Part shown: positions 57,421 to 64,000 of the stretch, piece by piece
Numbering within the stretch: the first letter of the stretch is position 1
Layout of the letters: the number at the start of each line of letters is the position of its first letter
Assembly: GCA_965208275.1 (NCBI GenBank)
Contig: OZ242331.1
Location: 1,550,001 to 1,614,000, forward strand
Source of the DNA: Bin5 sp022827195
GTDB lineage: Bacteria > Chloroflexota > Anaerolineae > Caldilineales > Caldilineaceae
Direction of reading: 5' to 3'
DNA length: 64,000 bases
Notes under the pieces: model-generated
What the model was told of the DNA's origin: nothing
Seen by the model: the letters and a program-made list of their open reading frames with translations, nothing else
Databases searched by the model: none
Made by a program: the position numbers and the translations under genes

Positions 57421-57888
57421 ATGGAATTCAATCTCACCCTCGAAGAGAAAATCGAAAGGACTCCGCCGCCTTTGCGCGCGATCATAGAGGATTTTCGCAG
57501 CATGGAGCCGCGCGAGCGGCTGGAGTCACTTCTCGATTTTGCTATGGGCATGCCGGAACTGCCCGGCTTTCTTCACGATGCCCGCGACCGGATGGAGCAG
57601 GTCCACGAGTGCCAGACTCCGGTCTTCGTGTTTACCGAAATCGTCGATGCAGGTGTGGACGTCTACATTGACGTTCCCAAAGAATCGCCGACCGTGCGCG
57701 GTTATGCCGCAATCGTACAGGAAGGGCTCGAACGCGCCGCCCCCGACGCCGTACTCAGCACACCGGACGACATTCACTACCTCCTTGGACTGCACGAGGC
57801 CATCTCCCCCCAGCGCCTGCGCGGTCTCCACGTTTTGATGGCCTACCTCAAGCGGCAGCTGACCCAAAAAATGGCGAAAGGTGAATAG
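57421..57888 (+). CDS. sufE: SufE-like sulfur acceptor protein
   Basis: 155 residues. EEKIERTPPPLRAIIEDFRSMEPRERLESLLDFA is the N-terminal helix region, and C64 in HECQTPVFVF takes the place of the SufE active cysteine (normally in GCQSxVW). LHEAISPQRLRGL matches the C-terminal helix. SufE receives persulfide sulfur from SufS for Fe-S cluster assembly, in the cytoplasm. The change from glycine to glutamate before the cysteine is mild. The next gene starts inside its last codons (GTG 57881). Confidence 0.88.
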   Translation: MEFNLTLEEKIERTPPPLRAIIEDFRSMEPRERLESLLDFAMGMPELPGFLHDARDRMEQVHECQTPVFVFTEIVDAGVDVYIDVPKESPTVRGYAAIVQEGLERAAPDAVLSTPDDIHYLLGLHEAISPQRLRGLHVLMAYLKRQLTQKMAKGE

Positions 57889-58936
57889 AGCACTGACCGA
57901 CGTGCCCGGCCTCCGAGTCGGTCACTGGTCAGATCACACCAGTGGCACCGGATGCTCGGTCGTTCTGACGCCGGAAGGCGCCTGCTGCGGCGTCGACGTG
58001 CGCGGCTCGGCGCCCGGAACGCGCGAGACGGCGCTGCTCGATCCTGTAGGCAGGGTGGACCGGGTTCACGCCGTCCTCCTCAGTGGCGGTTCCGCCTTCG
58101 GGCTGGGAGCGGCACACGGTGTCGTGCGCTGGCTGGCCGAGCGGGGATTCGGCTGGCCGACGCCGGCCGCGCCCGTACCGATCGTCCCAGCAGCGATCCT
58201 CTATGACCTGGGTTTCGCCGGATCGACAGCCTACCCGACTGACGAAGACGCCTACGCCGCGTGCGAGGCCGCCACTCACCAGGACAGCAGCCGAGGCTCC
58301 GTAGGCGCAGGTGTTGGCTGCACTGTCGGCAAGCTGACGGGCCCGGCTCTGGCCTGCCGCGGCGGCCTGGGGCAGGCGTCGGCCGCGCTGCCGGGCGGAG
58401 TGATCGTGGCCGCGCTGGTGGCGGTCAATGCGGTCGGCGACGTGATGGACTCGAGGCGGGGAGAACTGGTGGCGGGGGCCCGCGACCCGGACACTGGCCA
58501 GCTGGTCGACAGCCTGTCCGAGGCCGCCGCACGGTTTGATTCCTACCTTTTCCGCCCGCCTGCGAGCAGGGACGGCGAGGGGGCGTCGATTGAGGCGACG
58601 GAAGCCGGGTTGGCCGCATCCCGCCCGGCCGAGGACAATACAACGATTGGCGTCATCGCCACCAACCTGGCCCTGAGCAAGCCCGAAGTGACAAAGCTGG
58701 CCCAGATGGGGCAGACCGGCGTCAGCCGCACGACCCGCCCGGCGCATACCGTATATGACGGCGACTGCATCTTTGCGCTGGCAACCGGTGCGCTGGAGGC
58801 TGCCGTTGAGCTGAGTCTGCTGGGTGCGGTTGCCGCCGAAGTCGTAGCCGATGCCGTGCTTGACGGTGTTCGCAACGCAACGACCGCTCACGGGCTGCCC
58901 TCCGCGTCAAGTCTGGCGCCAAAACCCTTGGCTTAA
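57881..58936 (+). CDS. P1/S58-family peptidase (DmpA/BapA fold)
   Basis: 351 residues. LTDVPGLRVGHWSD, GVDVRGSAPGTRETALLDP and HAVLLSGGSAFGLGAAHGVVRWL are the family's N-terminal blocks. The self-cleavage region is EDNTTIGVIATNLALSKPEV, where a Thr takes the usual nucleophile place, and the end has RPAHTVYDGDCIFALATG. The enzyme is an N-terminal nucleophile hydrolase that autocleaves to alpha and beta chains. Some members act as aminopeptidases on D- or beta-amino-acid peptides. Start GTG 57881 overlaps sufE by 8 bp, so translation is coupled. Confidence 0.88.
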   Translation: MNRALTDVPGLRVGHWSDHTSGTGCSVVLTPEGACCGVDVRGSAPGTRETALLDPVGRVDRVHAVLLSGGSAFGLGAAHGVVRWLAERGFGWPTPAAPVPIVPAAILYDLGFAGSTAYPTDEDAYAACEAATHQDSSRGSVGAGVGCTVGKLTGPALACRGGLGQASAALPGGVIVAALVAVNAVGDVMDSRRGELVAGARDPDTGQLVDSLSEAAARFDSYLFRPPASRDGEGASIEATEAGLAASRPAEDNTTIGVIATNLALSKPEVTKLAQMGQTGVSRTTRPAHTVYDGDCIFALATGALEAAVELSLLGAVAAEVVADAVLDGVRNATTAHGLPSASSLAPKPLA

Positions 58937-59616
58937 CCTCCCGCTTCAAGCTTCCAAATTCCATAGTTCCGCGCCCGCGCGGGGCGGAAACAGATTCTGG
59001 TGGAACAGTGCCATCAAGTGGGCCAACTGCCGGCATCACGGGCGCAGCCGGTTGGTCGCACCGGGCCGGCCCTTCTCTCCCGCGTCGCGACCCCCTGGAG
59101 TAGTCAGATTCCACAAACTGTTAGCAAACGGGCGCCGAAAAGAGGATGCTTCGCACTCCTTCTCGCGCCTGCGAACGCCGCCGGAGCGGCCTGAACTGGA
59201 GCTGCTACATCCAAGAAGAGTGCGAAACCGGGGTCACTTCTGCAGACTTACAGGCGGTCCGTAAAGTCAGAGTTTTCCAGAACCGAAGCGCCCATAAGAC
59301 GCGCATGTGCCTCCAATTGGAGGGGAAACGCTGAGCGTTCCATTGGCCTGACTCAGCCAACTTCGAAGTGAAGTATCTGTACGGGTCGTATTGCATTCCA
59401 TGCGGCTGCTGTTCCCTCGCCAGAGCACGCCCGGACCTCAAATGGGAAGAACGAAGAGTCGACCGTGAACTCGCGGCCCAGTTCAGGCTGGGTCCTCAAG
59501 CGCCCGACCCCATAAATTAACTTGCGAGATAGAATGGCACGTTGCGGGAAATAGGTGTTTTTTGCGGTGACTCGGCCCGCACGGTGGGAGGCTCAGGGCA
59601 CGGCTAATGGCACGGG
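58937..59616. other. Convergent intergenic region, no gene recognised
   Basis: About 680 bp between the peptidase (plus) and the PyrK-like gene (minus). Several open frames occur but none has a ribosome site, family match or protein-like composition. It may be decayed sequence. Confidence 0.45.
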
Positions 59617-60444
59617 TTAGGCCCCGCTCTGAAGGACCGGGCCGTCGAGACAGAGGACGCGGCCGTCGTGCTCGCATGAGCCGCAGATGCCGATGCCGCA
59701 GCGCATGTATGCCTCCCAGGACAGTTGGCGCGGGACGCCGTATCGGCCGCCCATCAGATCGAGCGCGGCCAGCATTCCGTCGGGCCCGCAGGCGCAGATC
59801 AGGTCAAATTCACCTGCGGCCAGGCGGGGTTCAAGCAGGTCGGTTACCCTTCCCCGAAACCCGGTACTGCCGTCCTCCGTACTAGTGTGGACCTGCAGTG
59901 CGTTCGCAGTATTCGCATAGCAATCGGACAGTTGGGAGAAGTGGTCTGCGTACAGCAGGTCCCGGGCGGAGCCAGCGCCGATCACAACGCTGAGGGCGGC
60001 CAGCCGGCCTTTCCAGGCGCGGGCCAGCCACAGGAGCGGGGCGACGCCGTATCCACCGCCCACGAAAACCGCGCGTAGCCCAGGTCGCGGCAGGCCGAAC
60101 CCCTTGCCGTACGCGCCTCGGACATAAAGTCGGTTGCCCGGCGCCATTTTGTGTAGTAGGCGTGTGAAGGGTCCGACCGCGGTGACCATAATCGTGACGG
60201 GGTCGGCATCGACCAGCGAGAACGGCTTTTCGTCAAAGCGCGGCAGCCAGACCATGACGAACTGCCCGGGGCCTGCTTCCAGGCTGGCGTCAAGAATGAA
60301 CGTCTTTGTCCGGTAGTTGTCCGTCTCGATCGAGCGAATGACAAAGGGTGTGGGGAGATTGACGGTTGCGGTCAAGAGAGGCCCGCTCGCGGAAACGCTC
60401 ATGTTGCCGTCCCGCGAGAGGGGGCTCGATCCATTGAGAGGCAT
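59617..60444 (-). CDS. PyrK-like iron-sulfur/FAD oxidoreductase subunit
   Basis: 275 residues. The FAD-binding barrel is in GQFVMVWLPRFDEKPFSLVD, the NAD Rossmann motif in AVFVGGGYGVAPLLWLARAW and the C-terminal 2Fe-2S cysteines in MRCGIGICGSCEHDGRVLCLDGPVL (C-x4-C-x2-C-x8-C). The arrangement is that of PyrK, the electron-transfer subunit of class 1B dihydroorotate dehydrogenase, but no pyrD is near. ATG 60444 is used; ATG 60402 is an alternative. It follows the nitroreductase-fold gene by 28 bp on the same strand. Confidence 0.85.
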   Translation of the reverse strand: MPLNGSSPLSRDGNMSVSASGPLLTATVNLPTPFVIRSIETDNYRTKTFILDASLEAGPGQFVMVWLPRFDEKPFSLVDADPVTIMVTAVGPFTRLLHKMAPGNRLYVRGAYGKGFGLPRPGLRAVFVGGGYGVAPLLWLARAWKGRLAALSVVIGAGSARDLLYADHFSQLSDCYANTANALQVHTSTEDGSTGFRGRVTDLLEPRLAAGEFDLICACGPDGMLAALDLMGGRYGVPRQLSWEAYMRCGIGICGSCEHDGRVLCLDGPVLQSGA

Positions 60445-60472
60445 CTGCCGGTGGTCCGTTTCAAGCGTCGGT

Positions 60473-60898
60473 TCAGGCCGGTTCCAGGACCACGACAGGG
60501 ATGATCCGTTCGGTCCTGGCCTGGTAATCGTTGTACGCGGGCCAGATCTTCGCCATCAGATTCCACAGCGCCGGCTTTTCCGCATCGGAGGCCGTGCGGG
60601 CGGTGGCGTCAAGACATTCTGCGCCGACCTGTAGCCGGACCTCGGGTGTTTCAACCAGGTTGAGATACCATGAAGGGTGATGGCGGGCGCCGCCGCGCGA
60701 AGCAACGACAATGTAAAAGGGTGGTTCGCCACTTTCGCCGTAAATGAGCGGAGTCGTGCGCGGCTTGCCCGAGCGCCTCCCGGCTGTCGTCAGCAGCAGC
60801 GTCGGCACGCCGTTCCAGATGTGGCCGTCCTGCCCGTTGGACGCGAGATAGCGTTGAAGATGGTCGGAAACCCAACCCGGTTGCTGACGCTCTGCCAT
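60473..60898 (-). CDS. F420/deazaflavin-dependent nitroreductase-fold protein (DUF385)
   Basis: 141 residues. LLLTTAGRRSGKPRTTPLIYGE is the flavin-phosphate binding block and ARHHPSWYLNLVETPEVRLQVG the core. This is the Ddn/DUF385 split beta-barrel that binds F420 or FMN in Actinobacteria and Chloroflexota. ATG 60898 follows GGGAGGA by 7 nt; the frame upstream to 60943 is not needed. The intergenic DNA downstream to PyrK is 28 bp, so the two genes are probably co-transcribed. Confidence 0.87.
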   Translation of the reverse strand: MAERQQPGWVSDHLQRYLASNGQDGHIWNGVPTLLLTTAGRRSGKPRTTPLIYGESGEPPFYIVVASRGGARHHPSWYLNLVETPEVRLQVGAECLDATARTASDAEKPALWNLMAKIWPAYNDYQARTERIIPVVVLEPA

Positions 60899-61201
60899 GA
60901 CACTGTCCTCCCTTTCGACACGAGCCTGCCAAAGTCCAATCAATCTCGTAACAGTCTAACATGAATGGGGTGCCCGCGCAGCATCCGGTTCCTTTCTTTG
61001 GCTTTGCAATCGCGGCCGGTAAAGGGTATTCTCATCTGGAGGCGGTTACGATTCGACGAAAGAGCGAGTCTTGGCACGTTCGACGGAGCAAGTTGAGGAC
61101 TTACGAGCCGACTCCTACGTTTTGTCAACTACCTCTGAGCGAGTCTTTGCCGGCCCAGACAGATATTTCTACATCACCACCACAAAGAAAGGAAAGGAAC
61201 G
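60899..61201. other. Divergent intergenic region
   Basis: About 300 bp between the nitroreductase-fold gene (minus) and the Tat lipoprotein gene (plus). It should hold both promoters; no convincing pair of boxes was identified. The ribosome site AAAGGAAAGGAA at its right end belongs to the lipoprotein gene. Confidence 0.45.
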
Positions 61202-62242
61202 ATGACAGACCGTCCAATTGCCCGGCGCACCATTCTCAAGGCGGCGGGTGTCGCGACGTTAGGCATTGGACTGGCGGCCTGCCAGCCGATTCAGCCGGTC
61301 AGCGACGGTCCAGCCCCGATGGGCGAAGTAACCGCAGCCCAAGTGACCGACGCCGAAAGCCTCGAGGCTTTCGTCCTCGGAGCCAAGGCGCGTATCGAGG
61401 CGATCACAGACATGAACGAAGGCGCGAAGCTCAGGGAGGGGCTAAAGACGGAGGGCTACTGGAAGTCCGGGTCGACGTTCCTCATTATCTTCCTCATGAA
61501 CGGAGACGCCTTCATTCACGGGAACGATCGTGAAGCGGAAAGCAAAAACCTCTTCGCAGTCGAGGACGAACGTGGAACCAAGGTCGTCGAGGAACTCTTC
61601 GCGGCCGCTGCCGAGGGCGGCGGTATCGTCGAATACTACGACGAGGGGCTCAAGACGGCATACGCTGTCGAATACATTTCCGGGATCACCGGAAGACGAT
61701 TCGTGCTGGTCGGGGGGCTCTCGAAAGACGTCTCCGATGTCCCGATCACGATCGCGGATCTCCCCAAGCCCCCCGTCACCGCGTCGGAAGTGGTTGACCG
61801 CGAGACTCTTATCGCCTTTGTCGAGGCGGCGGCCGAGACCTACCAACAGGCTGTCCTGTCCGAAGGCTACAGCGCCCTCACAGGGGTCAGAAACGCCTTC
61901 CGCGTAGAAGGAGGGGACTGGAAGGCAGGCTCCATCTACCTATATGTCGTGAGCGGAGGGGGCGTCACCCTGTTTCACGGGTCCGAGCCGTACCGCGAGG
62001 GCCAGATCACGGACATGACGCGGACGGACTCCAAAGGGGTGAGGTTTGCCGAGGAGCTGATCGGAGGCGCACGGCGCGAAGGTCGGAAGTTCTTGCGGTA
62101 TCACTACGACAACCCGGCCATCCAGGGAGACGAGGAGACCGGATCCCCGAAGCTCGGCTACGCCGTCAGCTTCGATCCGCCCAACACGGACCAGAAGGGC
62201 GTCATAGGCTCCGGCATCTATATCGACACAGAAGACGAGTGA
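61202..62242 (+). CDS. Tat-exported lipoprotein with two Cache domains
   Basis: 346 residues. The N-terminus RPIARRTILKAAGVATLGIGLAAC combines a twin-arginine motif (RRTILK) and a lipobox with Cys27, so the protein is exported folded and lipid-anchored. Two similar halves follow, each an sCache-type ligand domain: about 45-180 (SGSTFLIIFLMNGDAFIHGN, VEYYDEGLKTAYAVEYI, FVLVGGL) and about 190-345 (AGSIYLYVVSGGGVTLFHGS, YHYDNP, KLGYAVSFDPP, GSGIYID). No membrane helix or signalling output is attached. It probably binds a small organic ligand as a stand-alone receptor or carrier. Confidence 0.85.
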   Translation: MTDRPIARRTILKAAGVATLGIGLAACQPIQPVSDGPAPMGEVTAAQVTDAESLEAFVLGAKARIEAITDMNEGAKLREGLKTEGYWKSGSTFLIIFLMNGDAFIHGNDREAESKNLFAVEDERGTKVVEELFAAAAEGGGIVEYYDEGLKTAYAVEYISGITGRRFVLVGGLSKDVSDVPITIADLPKPPVTASEVVDRETLIAFVEAAAETYQQAVLSEGYSALTGVRNAFRVEGGDWKAGSIYLYVVSGGGVTLFHGSEPYREGQITDMTRTDSKGVRFAEELIGGARREGRKFLRYHYDNPAIQGDEETGSPKLGYAVSFDPPNTDQKGVIGSGIYIDTEDE

Positions 62243-62659
62243 TCCTCGGTGCACGAGACCCGGCGCACCCGGTGAGAGGCCTTGCGTGCGGCGCGTCAGT
62301 TCGCTTGGGCGCTACCGGAGATCTGCTGAGTACGAAAGACGTCGGTGCCATGAGCAACCTAAGAGACGCGCTGCCGTCGTCAACGCACATTTTCGAGGGG
62401 TTAGACGAAGCCGAGGAGGCGTTGGCTGTGCTGTACTTGAGTATTGGAAACAAACGCAGTTTGCCGAACTTCGGCCTGTAATCGGATTCATCCCCAGTGC
62501 ACCGCGCCCCAGAGTACGCCTTAGTTTGTGGTCCAGCACTGGGGCATTCATTCATTGGAGCAACCCCGCGGTAACTACTCTTCCTTCGGGCAATGCGACC
62601 GCGGCATGTTGGTGAGTTTCCCACCAGGACACCGCAACAAATCGAAAAGGGAGGGAACT
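62243..62659. other. Intergenic region; possible 43-residue frame
   Basis: About 420 bp between two plus-strand genes. A frame at 62350-62481 (MSNLRDALPSSTHIFEGLDE, then AEEALAVLYLSIGNKRS) has protein-like composition but a poor ribosome site. It cannot be called with confidence. Nothing else was seen. Confidence 0.35.
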
Positions 62660-63424
62660 GTGGTCCTTTCTACCGCGCAGGTTGAGTCGTACAGACGCGA
62701 CGGCTACATCGCCGCCATCGATGTGATCGAGGAACCTAAGATCAGCGAATACCGGCAGCGCTTCGACGAGCTGGAGGCGCGCGTCGGCAAGGAGACCGCC
62801 CAGATCGGCGTGATCGACTACCACTTTGAGGAGGAGTTCATCTGGGACCTTGCCACGAACCCGACCGTCCTGGACACGATTGAGGCGCTGATCGGCCCCA
62901 ACGTGCTGCTGCTGGCGACCCACTTTTTCAACAAGTACGGCGAGGGCAAGGAGGCGGAGGCGTACGTCGCCTGGCACCAGGACGTGACCTTCTGGGGACT
63001 GGACCCGCCGATGGCGATCACGGCGTGGTACGCGGTGGACGACAGCGACGTCGAAAACGGCTGCATGCAGGTCATACCGAGCACGCACGTTTCGGGCGTC
63101 CGTGAGCACGGCAAGGCGGCGCAGGCGGGCAACCTCCTCAGCATAAACCAGGAAGTCGGCGTTTCGCCGGAGCAGGCGGAGACCGCGGTCGACCTGCCGC
63201 TGCGGGCCGGCCAGGTCTCGATTCATGACGGAACGCTGATCCACGGCAGCCTGCCGAACCGCTCGGACCGGCGGCGCTGCGGCCTGACGCTGCGTTACAT
63301 ACCGACTTGGGTGCGGCAGGCCGGGGAGAACTCGTTGGCCTCGATCGGCGGCCGCTGGAAACCGGTGCTGGTACGCGGCGTGGACGCTGAAAAGAACTTC
63401 GGTGAACGGGAACGCCCGTGGTAA
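62660..63424 (+). CDS. Phytanoyl-CoA dioxygenase family protein (Fe(II)/2-oxoglutarate)
   Basis: 254 residues. The 2-His-1-carboxylate triad is visible: H106 and D108 in AWHQDVTFW and H195 in GTLIHGSLPNRSDRRRCGLTLRY, with an arginine a few residues later for 2-oxoglutarate. Other blocks are WYAVDDSDVENGCMQVIPSTH and LRAGQVSIHDG. It hydroxylates an unknown small molecule. GTG 62660 is chosen because GGGAGGG lies 5 nt before it; the frame to 62528 is unmatched. A sulfatase follows 41 bp downstream. Confidence 0.9.
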   Translation: MVLSTAQVESYRRDGYIAAIDVIEEPKISEYRQRFDELEARVGKETAQIGVIDYHFEEEFIWDLATNPTVLDTIEALIGPNVLLLATHFFNKYGEGKEAEAYVAWHQDVTFWGLDPPMAITAWYAVDDSDVENGCMQVIPSTHVSGVREHGKAAQAGNLLSINQEVGVSPEQAETAVDLPLRAGQVSIHDGTLIHGSLPNRSDRRRCGLTLRYIPTWVRQAGENSLASIGGRWKPVLVRGVDAEKNFGERERPW

Positions 63425-63465
63425 TCAGCAATTGGCGGTGAGGGCCACGCAGTGAGGACCACACA

Positions 63466-64000
63466 GTGACCCGGGCCAGCCCCAATGTGGTCTTTGTTCT
63501 CACCGATGACCAGGGCTACGGCGATCTTTCCTGCCACGGCAATCCCGTCCTCAAGACACCCCACCTGGACGCGCTCCACGGCTGCAGCGTAAGGCTTACC
63601 GACTACCACGTTGGCCCTACCTGCGCGCCGACCCGCGCCGGGCTGCTCACCGGCCACTACGCCAACAGCACCGGCGTCTGGCGCACGAGCGGCGGGCGCT
63701 CCCTGCTGCGCGCCGACGAGATCAGCATGGCCGATTATTTTCGCAGCGGCGGCTACGCCACCGGCGTTTTCGGCAAGTGGCACCTGGGCGACAACGCGCC
63801 GTACCGTCCGCAGGACCGCGGCTTCGAGACGGTAGTCGTGCACGGCGGTGGCGGCGTGGGACAAACGCCCGACTACTGGGGCAACTGCTACTTCGACGAC
63901 AGCTACTGGAACGGTGATCGCTATTCGCTATATGAAGGCTACTGCACAGACGTCTGGTTCCGTGAAGCGTTGAAGTTTATCGAGACCAACCTGGACCGGC
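63466..64000 (+). CDS. Arylsulfatase-type sulfatase (5' part; runs off window)
   Basis: About 178 codons are visible and the 3' part is outside. PNVVFVLTDDQGYGDLSCHG gives the metal ligands D14 and D15. C53 in CAPTR matches the C-x-P-x-R formylglycine signature, followed by AGLLTG and GKWHLG with the family's Lys and His. Type I sulfatases hydrolyse sulfate esters of sugars or aryl compounds after modification of that cysteine. GTG 63466 with GAGGA before it begins directly at the fold. No signal peptide is visible, unlike many polysaccharide sulfatases. Confidence 0.9.
   Translation, partial: MTRASPNVVFVLTDDQGYGDLSCHGNPVLKTPHLDALHGCSVRLTDYHVGPTCAPTRAGLLTGHYANSTGVWRTSGGRSLLRADEISMADYFRSGGYATGVFGKWHLGDNAPYRPQDRGFETVVVHGGGGVGQTPDYWGNCYFDDSYWNGDRYSLYEGYCTDVWFREALKFIETNLDR

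Overview
The window is a 64 kb stretch of high-GC bacterial chromosome, densely packed and mostly coding. No rRNA, tRNA or CRISPR array was found. The organism is probably a Chloroflexota-like bacterium (Caldilineaceae-type, possibly host- or marine-associated). This is inferred from gene content: an F420-type nitroreductase fold, AldO-like oxidase, phytanoyl-CoA dioxygenase next to a sulfatase, a single-copy Mrp antiporter, several DUF families, and promoters that place +1 on the ATG. The assignment is tentative and does not rest on a marker gene.

Layout. 1-1.3 kb: mtnA (cut by the window edge) behind a SAM-I riboswitch with a terminator. 1.9-4.1 kb: a NatAB-type ABC exporter. 4.2-7.4 kb: a three-gene unit (class V aminotransferase, HIT hydrolase, unknown protein) and an SDR. 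7.7-9.0 kb: an intact ISAs1-family insertion sequence with a perfect 10-bp target duplication. 9.0-17.8 kb: a zinc-homeostasis locus (zur, a giant zinc-binding lipoprotein, znuC, znuB, a DegT-like pseudo-aminotransferase, a COG0523 GTPase and a WD40 protein), ending in a fragment of a second znuB and an IS5-type transposase remnant. 18-24 kb: alditol oxidase, SixA, then ketopantoate reductase family / CoA-transferase / threonine dehydratase. 24-29.4 kb: a DtxR regulator with a MacAB-like transporter. 29.5-36.3 kb: ppk, a CPBP protease, an MFS exporter and an FGGY kinase. 36.3-43 kb: the seven-gene Mrp Na+/H+ antiporter operon. 43.6-52.9 kb: YccF, two small proteins, a six-fold DUF4399-cytochrome c protein, SMC and a membrane protein. 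53-59 kb: molybdenum-hydroxylase maturation genes (MocA-like, split XdhC), TerC, a methyltransferase, SufE and a P1 peptidase. 59.6-64 kb: PyrK-like protein, nitroreductase, a double-Cache Tat lipoprotein, PhyH and a truncated sulfatase.

The most interesting object is the 784-residue lipoprotein at 9572-11926. It is a ZnuA/AztC-type zinc-binding protein whose histidine-rich loop has been replaced by a complete AztD-like beta-propeller zinc chaperone, flanked on both sides by His/Asp/Glu tandem repeats. Chaperone and receptor, known elsewhere as separate proteins, are here one chain. The genes around it form a coherent zinc-starvation module: a Fur-family repressor with a perfect 10-2-10 palindrome on its own +1, the ABC ATPase and permease, and an intracellular zinc GTPase with two unusual companions. 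The module is bracketed by mobile-element sequence.
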